DNA of 64,000 bases from contig JAJTGR010000002.1 in NCBI GenBank assembly GCA_021299375.1, forward strand, positions 91,274-155,273, given 5' to 3'. Position 1 is the first letter of the stretch. Every line of letters begins with the position of its first letter. This DNA comes from Gemmatimonadota bacterium. Lineage in GTDB: Bacteria > Gemmatimonadota > Gemmatimonadetes > Gemmatimonadales > Gemmatimonadaceae. Made by a program: the position numbers and the translations under genes. The notes beneath the pieces are model-generated. The model worked only from the letters and a program-made list of their open reading frames with translations. It was not told the origin of the DNA and made no database searches. Positions 27,156-37,022 of this stretch are shown here, one piece after another.

Positions 27156-30100
27156 TCACCGCCCGAGCTTGTCGAGCAAGGCCCGGACCGCGGCGTCCAG
27201 CTGGCTGTCGGCGCCCGAATACGACTCGCCGACCGGACGCGTCACGCGCACGTCCACCGGCCGGGGCACCAGCTCCATGTTCTTGCCGTCGGCACCATCC
27301 ACCCGGATGAACGGCACCCGCAGCGAGGTTCCGTCGATGAGGGTCACGTTCGAGGTGTAGATGATCCACCCCGCCGTCGGCTCGCCCACGACGGGGCCCA
27401 GCCCCAGCGCTCGGTAGCCCTCGGTGAAATCCTCGCCGTCGGACAGCGTATGCTGGTTCACGACCAGCACCGTGGGCTTTTCCAGCGAGCGCTGCCCCAG
27501 CTGCGTGCGCGCCGGCACCGCCACTGACCCCCGGGTGGTCATGGTCATGTAGCCGCGCCGGGCGAAGACGTCGAGGGCGTAGGCGTTCACGAAGCCGCCG
27601 TTGTTGTTGCGCAGGTCGATCACCACGCCCTCCCGGCCGAAGTTCTCGGCGTCCAGGTCGAGGTGCAACTGGTCGAGGGCCTCGGCGCTCATGTCGTTCA
27701 TGTGCACGTAGCCAAGGCGTCCATTCGACACCCGCGCCACGTACGCGCGCCGCTCGGTCACCCACTGGCGGTAGAGCAGCCCCTTCTCGCTGTTGGTGCT
27801 CACCGGACGCACTGCCACGCGGCGCTCGGTGCTACCGGTGGCCACCGTGAGCTCCACGCGCCGCCCCACGGTGTTGAGCAGCCGGGCGTCGAGGTTGTCG
27901 GTGCGCGTGAGCGGCTGGCCGTCCACCGCGACGATCCGGTCGCCCACGGCGAGACCGGCGATCGCGGCCGGGCCAAGCGCGATGACCTCGCGTACCCGCA
28001 GCGTACCGTCCTCTTCGACTGCGGTGCGGTCGAAGCGCAGGCCCAGCTTGCCCACCGGCGCCGCCGGGGCGCCGCTCGCGCCACTGGCGCCGGAGTGCGA
28101 TGCGTTCAATTCGCCCACCATGAGCTGCAGCAGCCGCCGCAGTTCATCGGGGGTCTGTGCCGCGCGCACGTAGGGGGTGAACCGCTCGCGCACGCCGCTC
28201 CAGTCCACCCCATGCATGGCCGGATCGTAGAACTGGTCGCGCTGCGTCGCCCAGGCCTGTTCGAAGGCCACCAGCTTGTCGGCATGGAAGTCGGTGTCGA
28301 GTTCCGCCGAGAGGGCAACGGCTCGTGCGGCGCCACCGGCGAGCGGCACGATGGACACGCGCCCTCCGTCGCTCACCCACACGTCGCGCGAGTCCGGGGA
28401 GAACCCGATCACGCTCTTGGCGCCGGCCGTACTGGTGATCTGCCGCGGCGTGGCGGGTTCGCGTGCCGTTTCGTCGAGCGCCCACGTGTAGAGGTTGGGC
28501 TGCCCGCCGCCGGCGCTCACGAGGACCAGCGTCTTGCCATCCGGCGTGAGCGCGATACTGCCGACGGGAATCCCCGGCTCGAGTACCGTGGCCCGCTGAC
28601 GCAGCCCGTCGAACTCGATGCGGGTGGCCGGCGCGCCGGCACGGGCGCTGCCGGCGCGGCTGGCTGTGTCCGTGCGCGCGGCGGCTGGTGGGGCGCTGCT
28701 GTCACGCGCCGGTGCCGTGGTGAACAAGTCGCGGAACCGGTCCTCGCGGAACTTCGGCGTGCGGGGTACGAGGTCCACGCGAATCAGCCGGGCCGGCTCG
28801 GTGCGCTGCGACGTCACGAACAGCAGCGCCGTGCCGTCGGGGGTCCAGAGCAGGTCGCCGCTGCTGGAGCTGCCAAGGAAGCTCACCGGGCGCGCGTCGC
28901 CGCCCGCGACCGGCACGACATGGGCGTTGGTGAAGCCACGCGCGCCGCGCGTGAGGAACGCCACCCACTGGTCGTCCGGTGACCACGCCACCACCCGCCC
29001 CCCGTCGAACGGCGCCCGAGGGAAGATGCCGGCGGCGAGCTGCCGGTCGTTGGTACCGTCGGCGTTCACCGCGCGCAGCTCCTTGCCGTCCCGCAGGTAC
29101 GCGATCGTGCGCCCATCGCGCGACGGCGTGGGTTGGGTGGCATCGCCCTCGCGCGTGAGTGCCCGCGTGGTGCCCGCCGCTATGTCGTGCACCATCAGGC
29201 GGCCGCCCTCGGCGCTCCAGGCCACGAACACCACCGCGCGGTCACCGCGCAGCCACCGCGCCTGCGTTTCGAGCGCAGGCGTGCGCGTGAGGCGCACCGC
29301 GTCGCCGCCGTCGCGCGCATCGGCAGCCCACAGTTCGCCGCGGCCGATCAGCGCCAGCTTGCGCGCATCGCCCGACAGCGAGGCGCCGAGACCCTGCGTG
29401 AGCGTCTGGCGCTCAATGCCCCGCGACACATTGGCCCCCCGCAGCGTAATCGCAACGGCCTGTGACTGCCGCGAGACCACATCGTAGCGCCAGATGCCGA
29501 AGTCCCGCTCGAACACGACCGTGCGGCCGTCGGCGCTCATGCTTGGCCACAGCAGCCGCCCGTTCGTGAAGCGTGTCTGCTGGGTGGCCGCGCCACCCGC
29601 TGCCGGCCGCGACCACAGGTTCTCGGCGCCGCTCCGATCGCTCATGTAGTACAGGGTCTCGCCGTCCGGCGTCCACAGGGGCCACAAGTTCTTGCTGCCG
29701 CCATCTTCTGACAGCCGCTCGTAACGCGGGGCCGTGCCCGCCACGCTCCCGTTGCGCACCAGCCACAGTTCGGCTTCGTCGAGGTGGGACCGGCCCTTGC
29801 GCCACCATTGGCCGCTGGCCGTGCCGCGCGCTGAGATGGCGAGTGTCCGGCCGTCGGGAGATGGGGCACCGAAGAACTCCGTGGCGTAGCGGTCGGCCGC
29901 TACGGTCATCGGGGTGCCTCCGCTCACCGATACGCGGAAGACGTCCTGCATGCCGGAGATGTCCTGCGCCGAGCTGTGGAAGTACAGCCAGCGCCCATCG
30001 CGCGACCATGCGGACAGTGTTTCGGGCGCGTCGTCGACGGTGAGACGCCGCAGCGCGCCGGTGCGCAGCTCCAGCACGTAAATGTCGCCATTGCCCGTGC

Positions 30101-30374
30101 GAGTGCTGGTGAAGGCCAGCGCCGAGCCGTCGGGCGAGTACAATGGCCGCGACTCGGTGGCCGGGTGGGCCACGAGCAGGCGGGCCTCGCCGCCGGTGCT
30201 GGGTACGGTCCAGATGTCACCACCACTCACCAATGCGATCTCGCGCCCATCCGGGGACACACCCGGTTCAGCCAGGGCGGCGAGGCCTGCCGCGGCCTGG
30301 GCGGCGGCGGTGGCGGGGAGGGCCGCGAGGGTCAGGTACACCACCGCGGCACGGAATGAGGAGATGGGTTGCAT
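27156..30374 (-). CDS. Tricorn-like protease (TolB propellers, PDZ, S41 protease)
   Basis: This 1072-residue protein starts at [14 protein letters not shown], followed by a signal peptide ending near ATAAAQ. About 650 residues of TolB/PD40-type propeller repeats follow ([73 protein letters not shown]). Then a tricorn C1-like helical part ([20 protein letters not shown]), a PDZ domain ([20 protein letters not shown]) and an S41 protease core ([15 protein letters not shown]). The nucleophile Ser is in [12 protein letters not shown], and [10 protein letters not shown] follows. It is probably a periplasmic or exported peptide-degrading machine. The frame stays open upstream of the start over the next gene, but that part is not coding. 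Confidence 0.94.
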   Translation of the reverse strand: MQPISSFRAAVVYLTLAALPATAAAQAAAGLAALAEPGVSPDGREIALVSGGDIWTVPSTGGEARLLVAHPATESRPLYSPDGSALAFTSTRTGNGDIYVLELRTGALRRLTVDDAPETLSAWSRDGRWLYFHSSAQDISGMQDVFRVSVSGGTPMTVAADRYATEFFGAPSPDGRTLAISARGTASGQWWRKGRSHLDEAELWLVRNGSVAGTAPRYERLSEDGGSKNLWPLWTPDGETLYYMSDRSGAENLWSRPAAGGAATQQTRFTNGRLLWPSMSADGRTVVFERDFGIWRYDVVSRQSQAVAITLRGANVSRGIERQTLTQGLGASLSGDARKLALIGRGELWAADARDGGDAVRLTRTPALETQARWLRGDRAVVFVAWSAEGGRLMVHDIAAGTTRALTREGDATQPTPSRDGRTIAYLRDGKELRAVNADGTNDRQLAAGIFPRAPFDGGRVVAWSPDDQWVAFLTRGARGFTNAHVVPVAGGDARPVSFLGSSSSGDLLWTPDGTALLFVTSQRTEPARLIRVDLVPRTPKFREDRFRDLFTTAPARDSSAPPAAARTDTASRAGSARAGAPATRIEFDGLRQRATVLEPGIPVGSIALTPDGKTLVLVSAGGGQPNLYTWALDETAREPATPRQITSTAGAKSVIGFSPDSRDVWVSDGGRVSIVPLAGGAARAVALSAELDTDFHADKLVAFEQAWATQRDQFYDPAMHGVDWSGVRERFTPYVRAAQTPDELRRLLQLMVGELNASHSGASGASGAPAAPVGKLGLRFDRTAVEEDGTLRVREVIALGPAAIAGLAVGDRIVAVDGQPLTRTDNLDARLLNTVGRRVELTVATGSTERRVAVRPVSTNSEKGLLYRQWVTERRAYVARVSNGRLGYVHMNDMSAEALDQLHLDLDAENFGREGVVIDLRNNNGGFVNAYALDVFARRGYMTMTTRGSVAVPARTQLGQRSLEKPTVLVVNQHTLSDGEDFTEGYRALGLGPVVGEPTAGWIIYTSNVTLIDGTSLRVPFIRVDGADGKNMELVPRPVDVRVTRPVGESYSGADSQLDAAVRALLDKLGR

Positions 30375-30419
30375 GTCCCAAACTTGCCTCACCACCGACC
30401 GCCGTCTAGCTCTCACCGC

Positions 30420-31004
30420 ATGACACCGACTGTTGCCGCCGCGGTGGACCGCGGCCTCTGGCACCTCGCCCTGCTGCGCGGCGTGAACGTGGGCGGCGGC
30501 AAGAAGGTCCCCATGGCCGCGCTCAGGCGCATCGCGGCCGACGTGGGGTTCACCGATCCGATGACGCTGCTCAACAGCGGCAATCTGGTGTATCGCGCCT
30601 CCGGGTTGGCGCCGCAGCGGGCCGCCACGCTGTTGCGCGCCGCCATCGCCACCGAACTGCAGGTGGACACGGCTGTGTTCGTGCGCACCCGTGACGAGCT
30701 GACGGCGATCCTTGCCGCGAATCCACTGGCGGCCGAGGCGGAGGCGGAGCCGTCGCGCCTGCTGGTCGCCCTGTGGGATGAGGCCACCACGCCGGCCCAG
30801 TTGGCGCAGGTTGCCGACGCGCCGGTGGTGAGGGAACGGTTCGTGGTGGGGGATCATGCCATCTACCTGTGGCTCCCCGACGGGGTCTCGGCGAGCGTCC
30901 CGTACGAGAAGACGGCGCGCGCCCTTGGCGATCACCTCACGGCCCGCAATTGGAGCACCATGCAGAAGCTGCTGGCGCTCATGGGGTCGACGGTGGCGGC
31001 ATGA
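30420..31004 (+). CDS. DUF1697 family protein
   Basis: This 194-residue protein matches DUF1697 by its opening LALLRGVNVGGGKKVPMAAL, then VGFTDPMTLLNSGNLVYRA (family IQSGNVVF), a middle with VFVRTRDELTAILAANPLAA, and the end YEKTARALGDHLTARNWSTM. The function of the family is unknown. It begins 45 bp from the divergent tricorn-like gene and overlaps the next gene by 4 bases (ATGA), so it heads a four-gene operon (30420-33617). Confidence 0.92.
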   Translation: MTPTVAAAVDRGLWHLALLRGVNVGGGKKVPMAALRRIAADVGFTDPMTLLNSGNLVYRASGLAPQRAATLLRAAIATELQVDTAVFVRTRDELTAILAANPLAAEAEAEPSRLLVALWDEATTPAQLAQVADAPVVRERFVVGDHAIYLWLPDGVSASVPYEKTARALGDHLTARNWSTMQKLLALMGSTVAA

Positions 31005-31900
31005 ACGCCCACCTGATGCACCACGCGCAGCCGTTGGTTCGGCCGCTGGCCCTGTCCTACGACGCACTCATCGACCGGCACCACGCCATCCTGTTCGATG
31101 CCTATGGTGTGCTGGTCGACGCAGCCGGTGCCCTGCCGGGCGCGGCAGAGGCGGTGGCCACGCTGCTTCGTCGCGAGCAGCCATTTCTGGTGGTCACCAA
31201 CGATGCCTCCCGCTCGCCGGAACGCGCCTCGCGACGCTTTCGCCGATTGGGCATTCCGGTGGCGCCGGAGCACGTGTTGTCGTCGGGCATGCTCATTGCG
31301 CCCGCCCTGCAGGAGCGCAACATGGCCGGGCGGCGTGTGGTGGTGCTCGGCACCGGTGACTCGGCCGACTATGCGCGCGCGATCGGTGCCGTCGTGGTGG
31401 AGCCGAGCCTCGACGAACCAGCCGATGCCGTGGTGATCGCCGACGAGGGATTCCTCGACCCGCTCGGCACCCTCGACCTCGTGCTCTCGATGCTCCTCGC
31501 TGCTCACGCGGCCGGTCGTGAGACGCCGCTGCTGCTGGCGAATCCTGATCTCGTGTATCCGGCGGGCAATGGGACGTTCGGTTTCACGGCTGGATCGCTG
31601 GCACGCATGCTGGACCAGGCGCTGGCGCTGCTGCTGGGGGCCGAGGCGCCGACGTTCGAGGTGCTGGGCAAGCCGGCGGCGCGGCACTTCGAGGCCGCAC
31701 TGCAGCGAGTGGGCACGCGTGATGCGGTGATGCTGGGCGATATGCTGCACACCGACGTGGCGGGGGCACAGGCGGTGGGTATCGCGTCGGCGATCGTGCT
31801 CACCGGTGTGACGACGGAGGCGCAGGTGCGCGATGCCGGACGGCACGGGCCCACCTACGTGCTGGCAGGACTGCAACAGTCAATCGAAAAGGAATCATGA
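31001..31900 (+). CDS. HAD-superfamily phosphatase (NagD/class IIA type)
   Basis: This 299-residue protein has the four HAD motifs: ILFDAYGVLVDAAG (nucleophile Asp; the usual second Asp is Tyr-Gly-Val here), LVVTNDASRSPERA (motif II Thr), EVLGKPAARHFEAAL (motif III Lys) and VMLGDMLHTDVAGAQAVGI (motif IV GDxxxTD). The order and the class IIA cap position fit sugar- or nucleotide-phosphate phosphatases of the NagD/AraL group. It overlaps the previous and next genes by 4 bases each. Confidence 0.92.
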   Translation: MNAHLMHHAQPLVRPLALSYDALIDRHHAILFDAYGVLVDAAGALPGAAEAVATLLRREQPFLVVTNDASRSPERASRRFRRLGIPVAPEHVLSSGMLIAPALQERNMAGRRVVVLGTGDSADYARAIGAVVVEPSLDEPADAVVIADEGFLDPLGTLDLVLSMLLAAHAAGRETPLLLANPDLVYPAGNGTFGFTAGSLARMLDQALALLLGAEAPTFEVLGKPAARHFEAALQRVGTRDAVMLGDMLHTDVAGAQAVGIASAIVLTGVTTEAQVRDAGRHGPTYVLAGLQQSIEKES

Positions 31901-33054
31901 CACGCGTGCTGTTCTATGCCGGAGCCGTGCTGCTCACGCTCTTCGAGATGGCCAACGTCTACTTCATCATGCCCATGCCGGGCAGCCAGCGCATGCGCAG
32001 CATCGAGTTGGCCTATGCGCTGTACTCGTGGCGCTGGGCGGTGCGCGGAGGGGCTGGTGTCCTGATGCTCGCCGGGGCGTGGTCCGCGTGGCGGGCCACC
32101 GGGTGGCGCCGCTGGCTGGCGCCGGCCCTGCTGGTCGTCGTGATGGGTGTATCGTACGTGTTCAACTTCCGCATGTCCGCCGACCACATGTTCCTGCAAC
32201 CGACGGTGGTGCGCATGGAGCCGACCGCGCGCAACCGAGTGGCGATGGATCGCCTGGTGGTGGGGATCGAGGTCGACGGCGAGGCCCGTGCGTACCCGCT
32301 GCAGTTCATCGGCTATCACCATCAGGTGCGTGACACGGTGGCCGGGCGCGACGTGCTGGTGAGCTACTGCACGGTGTGTCGCACCGGGCGCGTGTTCTTG
32401 CCGGTGGTGGAGGGGGCGACGGAGACGTTCCGCCTGGTCGGGATGGATCACTTCAATGCCATGCTCGAGGATCGCACGACCGGAAGCTGGTGGCGGCAGG
32501 CCAACGGTGAAGCGGTGATCGGACCGCGCCAGGGCGTTACCATGCCGGAGCTCCCCAGCCGACAGGTCACCCTGCGGCAATGGCTCACGCTCTACCCGCA
32601 CTCGCTGGTCATGCAGGCCGACAGCCTCTTCCTCGACGAGTACAGCAAGGACTATGCGTACGAGCGCGGCACCAGCCGCAAGGCGCTCACCGGCACCGAC
32701 ACGTCGTCGTGGGCGGACAAGTCGTGGGTGGTGGGCATGACGATCGGCGGGAGGAGCCGCGCCTACGATTGGAACCAGCTCGAGCGCGTGCGGGTGATCA
32801 ACGACGTGATCGGTACCACGCCCGTGGTCCTGGTGCTGGCGTCGGACAGCGCCAGCTTCTTCGCCTTCGAGCGGCCGGACGCGGCGATGCAGTTCGGTGT
32901 CGAGGGTGATTCACTCACCGCGGGCGCCGTGCGGTACGCGTTCAATGGCAAGGGGACCGCGGGCGCCCTCGTGGCGCTCAACGCCAGCCAGGAGTTCTGG
33001 CACAGCTGGCGCACCTTCCAGCCGGCCACGGACCAATACCCTCGTCCGGAGTGA
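31897..33054 (+). CDS. DUF3179 membrane protein
   Basis: This 385-residue protein has three N-terminal membrane spans (about 3-25, 48-65 and 72-90), then a periplasmic-type domain with the DUF3179 pattern: RLVVGIEVDGEARAYPLQF, YHHQVRDTVAGRDVLVSYCT, VCRTGRVFLPVVEG. The two Cys in SYCTVCRTG are the family hallmark and may bind metal or form a disulfide. The late part has WVVGMTIGGRSRAYDW and INDVIGTTPVVLVL, a repeat of the same fold. Function is unknown. ATGA overlap upstream and GTGA overlap downstream. Confidence 0.9.
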   Translation: MTRVLFYAGAVLLTLFEMANVYFIMPMPGSQRMRSIELAYALYSWRWAVRGGAGVLMLAGAWSAWRATGWRRWLAPALLVVVMGVSYVFNFRMSADHMFLQPTVVRMEPTARNRVAMDRLVVGIEVDGEARAYPLQFIGYHHQVRDTVAGRDVLVSYCTVCRTGRVFLPVVEGATETFRLVGMDHFNAMLEDRTTGSWWRQANGEAVIGPRQGVTMPELPSRQVTLRQWLTLYPHSLVMQADSLFLDEYSKDYAYERGTSRKALTGTDTSSWADKSWVVGMTIGGRSRAYDWNQLERVRVINDVIGTTPVVLVLASDSASFFAFERPDAAMQFGVEGDSLTAGAVRYAFNGKGTAGALVALNASQEFWHSWRTFQPATDQYPRPE

Positions 33055-33617
33055 GGGCCCGGGAGTGGGTGACCGGAACGCCGCGGTCGCGGCATCTGCT
33101 AGCGATCGCGCTGCTGACGGGCTGTGCAAGAGCGGATAGGCCGCACGTACCCACCACGGCGTCGGCGCACGAGACGGCGGTGATCAGTGCCGCCCTCACC
33201 GAGCTGTTCGCCCGCCGGGAGCACGCCCAGGCCATCACGATCTGGGAGGATGGGCGCGAGTTCGCCCCGACGCTCGCCGCGTTCGGCGGTGTGTCCGATG
33301 ACACGGACACCATGGCGCTCGTGTCCACGCGCGCACAGACGCTCGCGGTGCCGTTCCGCGTGGAGCGTACGACGCTGCGCGACATGGAGGCGTTCTTCCG
33401 CACCGACCCCGAGGGGTGGGACGCGTGGTTCGAGGCGCACCCCGGCAACGCCGGCGTGGTGGAGATCGTGCGGCCGCGCGTCACCGGTGACTCGGCGGAG
33501 ATGATCGTCGGGCGGGTGTGCGGTGAGCATTGCCGCACCGCGTGGCGGCTGCAGCTCGGACGCACCGGCGACCGGTGGACCGTGCGCACGGTGGCCGTCG
33601 TGCGCGTGCCGCGATAG
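33051..33617 (+). CDS. Putative lipoprotein
   Basis: This 188-residue protein starts at a GTG overlapping the previous stop (GTGA). The N-terminus has a short signal with lipobox LLTGC, so Cys is probably lipidated. The mature part is a mixed alpha/beta domain (AVISAALTELFARREHAQAI; MALVSTRAQTLAVPFRV; TTLRDMEAFFRTDPEGWDAW) with two Cys in VGRVCGEHCRTAW. No family is recognised. It is the last gene of the overlapping set starting at 30420. Confidence 0.82.
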   Translation: MRAREWVTGTPRSRHLLAIALLTGCARADRPHVPTTASAHETAVISAALTELFARREHAQAITIWEDGREFAPTLAAFGGVSDDTDTMALVSTRAQTLAVPFRVERTTLRDMEAFFRTDPEGWDAWFEAHPGNAGVVEIVRPRVTGDSAEMIVGRVCGEHCRTAWRLQLGRTGDRWTVRTVAVVRVPR

Positions 33618-33697
33618 CACGGGCCGCACACGACCCGTACACGGCCCGCAGGTGTGCGCGCTGGCCCACTGCGGCGCATACCGCGAGATTCCTCCGC

Positions 33698-34306
33698 ATG
33701 ACCTCGCCTCCGTCGTGGACTCATGCCCTGTGGGACTCGGCAGACGCCGGAACGTGGTACGCCGCGCGCGACGCGTACGCCGCGGCCATCGCCCTGTTGC
33801 CCGGCACTCGCCTGGCCGAACACGACGTGTGGTACCGGGACACCCTGCCGGCGTTGGTGACCTCGCGCACACCCATGCACGTGACACACGAGGAGATGGT
33901 GCGCATCGCCGTGTGGAAGATGGCGCGTGGGGTGTGGCGCGCGCCCAACCTCGTGCTGGTGCGCAACAATGCGCCCGGCGCGGTGGAAGCGGCGACGGCG
34001 CGCGCGGCGGGACTGCTCGACCTGCCGGGGAAGGCGCTGGCCGCCGTGTGCGAGCTGGGTGGGGTGGGGCCGGCTACGGCGTCGGCCGTGCTGGCGATCA
34101 TGGCGCCGGAACGGTTTCCGTTCTTCGACGAGATCGTGGCGGGACAGGCCCGCGCACTCGGGCCGGTGGCGTGGACAGCGAGCTACTATCGCAAGTACGC
34201 GGCGGCACTGGTGGCGCGCGCCGCCGTTCTCGGCGAGGGCTGGACCGCCACGATGGTCGAGCGGGCGTTGTGGGCGCACGGCGTGCACGCCGGAGCGCGA
34301 GGATGA
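33698..34306 (+). CDS. HhH-GPD-like uncharacterised protein
   Basis: This 202-residue protein starts at MTSPPSWTHALWDSADAG. The pattern WYRDTLPALVTSR, EEMVRIAVWKMARGVWRAPN and a helix-hairpin-helix segment (LAAVCELGGVGPATASAVLA, then FPFFDE) places it near the HhH-GPD DNA-glycosylase fold group. The Asp at the PFFDE position is where the glycosylase catalytic Asp follows the hairpin. DNA glycosylase activity is only a possibility; no iron-sulfur Cys set is present. Its stop overlaps the oxidoreductase start by 4 bases. Confidence 0.78.
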   Translation: MTSPPSWTHALWDSADAGTWYAARDAYAAAIALLPGTRLAEHDVWYRDTLPALVTSRTPMHVTHEEMVRIAVWKMARGVWRAPNLVLVRNNAPGAVEAATARAAGLLDLPGKALAAVCELGGVGPATASAVLAIMAPERFPFFDEIVAGQARALGPVAWTASYYRKYAAALVARAAVLGEGWTATMVERALWAHGVHAGARG

Positions 34307-35718
34307 GCGTGCGGGGCGGTGTGCGCCGAGCCCACGTGGTGGCCGATGCCGTGGTGTGCGGCGCCGGCATCGCCGGCGTGGCAGTGGCCCAGGCGCTGGC
34401 GGTGCAGCATGGTGTGCGGCGCGTGGTGCTGGTGGACGATCGCGCACCACTCACGCTCACCAGCGACAAGAGCACCGAAGCGTACCGCAACTGGTGGCCC
34501 GGGCCCGACGACGCGATGGTGCGGCTCATGAACCGCAGCATCGACCTGCTGGAGCAATGGGCCGAGGCCAGCGACAACCGCTTCCTGCTCAACCGGCGCG
34601 GGTACCTGTACGCCACCACGCGTCCCGAGCGGGCGGCGCAATTCGAGGCCGAGGCGGCGCTGGCCAGCAGCCAGGGCGCGGGGCCGGTGCGCGTGTATCG
34701 ATCGGTGGCTGAGGCGTCGGCGTATCGGCCATCGGCACACACCGGTTACCGCGCGCATCCCGCGGGTGCCGACCTGTTCCTCGACGGCGACGCGATTCGC
34801 GCGCACTTCCCGTGGCTCTCACCCGACCTGTGCGCCGTGCTGCATGCGCGGCGCTGCGGGTGGTTCAGCGGACAGCAGCTGGGCATGCTGTTGCTGGAGC
34901 AGGCGAAGGCGGCCGGTGCGGCACTCGTCGCTGGACGGGTCGTTGGCGTGCACACGGAGGGCGGCTGCGTGTCCGGTGTACAGGTGGCCGGCGCCGACGG
35001 GCGCGATGTGCACATCGCCACCCCCGTGTTCGTGAATGCCGCGGGCCCGTATGCGAAGGCGGTGGGGCAGCTGGTGGGCGCCGATCTGCCGCTCTTCTCG
35101 GAAGCGCACTACAAGATCGGCCTCGACGACACGCTCGGCGCCATCCATCGCGACACCGGGCTGGTGATCCTCGACGATGTGCAGGCGCTGGCGTGGAGCG
35201 ACGAGGAGCGGGCCGACCTCGCGGCCGACGACGCCACTCGCTGGCTGACCGAGCCGCTGCCGGCGGGCATTCACCTGCGGCCGGAGGGGTACGGCAGCGC
35301 GACCACGGTGCTGATGCTGTGGGACTATCACAGCGCGCACCGGTTCGACACGCCCGCATTTCCGTTGCCGGCCGACCCGTTCTATCCCGAAGTGGTGCTG
35401 CGCGGCATGACGCGCCTCGCGCCCGGGCTCGCGGCCTATCTCGAGCGGCTGCCGCACGCCTACGTGGACGGCGGCTACTACACCAAGACCATCGAGAACC
35501 GCCCGCTGATGGGGCCCAGCGGCGCCGACGGCGCGTACGTGTGCGCGGCGATGTCCGGGTTCGGGCTCATGGCGGCGCCGGCGGCGGCGGAGCTGGTGGC
35601 GGCGCAGATCACCGGGGCCGTGCGGCCGCCCTACGAGGCGGCGTTCCTTCCGTCGCGCTACGATGATGCAGCCTACCTGGCACGTCTGGCAGACTGGGGG
35701 AGTACAGGGCAGCTGTAG
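34303..35718 (+). CDS. FAD-dependent oxidoreductase (DAO family)
   Basis: This 471-residue protein has the dinucleotide-binding motif DAVVCGAGIAGVAVAQAL and VLVDDR, then SDKSTEAYRNWWPGPDDAMV and a long substrate region. The second FAD signature is at the C-terminal end: GGYYTKTIENRPLMGPSGAD and YVCAAMSGFGLMAAPAAAEL. This is the D-amino-acid oxidase/glycine oxidase fold (PF01266). It probably oxidises an amine or hydroxy acid. The ATGA overlap with the HhH-GPD-like gene makes them a tightly coupled pair. Confidence 0.92.
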   Translation: MSVRGGVRRAHVVADAVVCGAGIAGVAVAQALAVQHGVRRVVLVDDRAPLTLTSDKSTEAYRNWWPGPDDAMVRLMNRSIDLLEQWAEASDNRFLLNRRGYLYATTRPERAAQFEAEAALASSQGAGPVRVYRSVAEASAYRPSAHTGYRAHPAGADLFLDGDAIRAHFPWLSPDLCAVLHARRCGWFSGQQLGMLLLEQAKAAGAALVAGRVVGVHTEGGCVSGVQVAGADGRDVHIATPVFVNAAGPYAKAVGQLVGADLPLFSEAHYKIGLDDTLGAIHRDTGLVILDDVQALAWSDEERADLAADDATRWLTEPLPAGIHLRPEGYGSATTVLMLWDYHSAHRFDTPAFPLPADPFYPEVVLRGMTRLAPGLAAYLERLPHAYVDGGYYTKTIENRPLMGPSGADGAYVCAAMSGFGLMAAPAAAELVAAQITGAVRPPYEAAFLPSRYDDAAYLARLADWGSTGQL

Positions 35719-36014
35719 GCGTACACGCTGCACGCTCGCCCGGCCCGCCCGTCACCCGTCATCGGCAAACTCCATGGTCTCCACGACCACCGTGTGGCCG
35801 GTGGCCGTGCGATCACCCCGTGTGGCGATCCTTGCCGCATGCCAACTGCGGTGGAGCGCCGTGGGCGGAGCGATCGAGGTGCGGGCAATGCTGGCCGCGG
35901 CGCACCCGCCGAGCAGTGGTGCGTCGCGTTCATCGTCGCCGACGTCTGGCGCGGCACCCGACCTTGCGGCCGCCATCGAGGGGGCACGGTGCACCTGACC
36001 GGCGCGTCGACGCG
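35719..36014. other. Intergenic stretch of about 300 bp
   Basis: This is the convergent 3' region between the oxidoreductase (+) and the secreted gene at 36015 (-). A - strand frame ending near 35752 (RTATGHTVVVETMEFADDG) is open but has no family match or ribosome site, so I do not call it. Confidence 0.4.
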
Positions 36015-36848
36015 TCAGCGCCGCACGAAGCGCCGCCCGGCGATCTCCGCCGCGCGCCCCTGGAGCCTGAGCGATACCGTCATCACGCCGTCCGGTGCCC
36101 GCACCACGAGTGCACCGCCCATGACCTCCCAGCGCCCGGTCTGCCGAGTGCGCGTGGGCTCGACGGCGGCGCCGGGGAGTGACACCGTGCTCGCTGTCCA
36201 ATGCACGAAGGTGCCGTCGGACGCGAGATCCCACCCTTCCTCGTTCACGTAGCTGGCGGTCCCCGACACGTTCGACTCCTGCCAGCGCCACGCGCCGGCA
36301 AGGGCCGTCGTTGCCGGCCGGTCGACGGTCGGGGTGCCACCGCGCACACTGCCGAGCAGCCGCTCGGCCGCGACGCGATACGCGCTGTCGGCGGCGGGCG
36401 TGGCCATGGTCACCACGCCAAGCATTGCCTCGGCGCCGGCAGGGCGCGCGAGCATGCGCAGTACGATCACGTCGCCAGTCTGCGATTGCACACGCACGGC
36501 ACTGGTCCACAGCTCCACCGCCCCCACGCGCCGCAGCGCCGGCGGTTCGAGCACGGTGGCTGGCTCCTTGAACTGGGCGCCCTGGAGCATGGCGGAGCCA
36601 TCGGCGATCGCGAGTTGCCCAGAGGAGTACATCCCGCCGAACACGAGGAGCGCGCCATCGGTGCCGCCGCCGCGGCTCCAGGCCTCCATCCGGCCGTCGG
36701 TGCCGGCCAGCGTCCAGCCGGAGGGCGCCGTGTAGGCGAGATCGAATCCGGCAATGCGGCGTACGGTCTGGGCGCCCAGCGCGACGGGCGCGAGCGAGAC
36801 GGCCAGTGTCACGAAGCGGAGCGCGGCACGGCGGAGGGCGAGGCGCAT
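36015..36848 (-). CDS. Secreted uncharacterised protein
   Basis: This 277-residue protein starts at MRLALRRAALRFVTL, followed by a signal peptide ending near PVALGAQ; an ATG 24 bp upstream is possible. The mature part begins IAGFDLAYTAPSGWTLAG, then LLVFGGMYSSGQLAIADG and VIVLRMLARPAGAEAMLG. The C-terminal half (AGAWRWQESNVSGTASYVNE, then GWDLASDGTFVHW and TGRWEVMGGALVV) looks like a lipocalin/LptD-type small beta domain. No named family is recognised. It faces the oxidoreductase gene. Confidence 0.78.
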   Translation of the reverse strand: MRLALRRAALRFVTLAVSLAPVALGAQTVRRIAGFDLAYTAPSGWTLAGTDGRMEAWSRGGGTDGALLVFGGMYSSGQLAIADGSAMLQGAQFKEPATVLEPPALRRVGAVELWTSAVRVQSQTGDVIVLRMLARPAGAEAMLGVVTMATPAADSAYRVAAERLLGSVRGGTPTVDRPATTALAGAWRWQESNVSGTASYVNEEGWDLASDGTFVHWTASTVSLPGAAVEPTRTRQTGRWEVMGGALVVRAPDGVMTVSLRLQGRAAEIAGRRFVRR

Positions 36849-37022
36849 GAATTCAGGAGCGCAGAGGAACACGGGTCGGCAGGCGAACCGGAATCATACT
36901 GCCGGCCCCACGGATACCGGCACCGGCATGTCTCCCAGACGTGCTCCACAACGGCAGGCGGCCACGTCGCGAGGCGTCCACGCGGGATCTGGACTGGTGA
37001 CGCGTGTCCCGGCGCACCCGGC

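Noticed and set aside
30375..31067. In-frame upstream extension of the tricorn-like protein
   Set aside because: It would lie antisense to the DUF1697 and HAD genes and precede a clear signal peptide.
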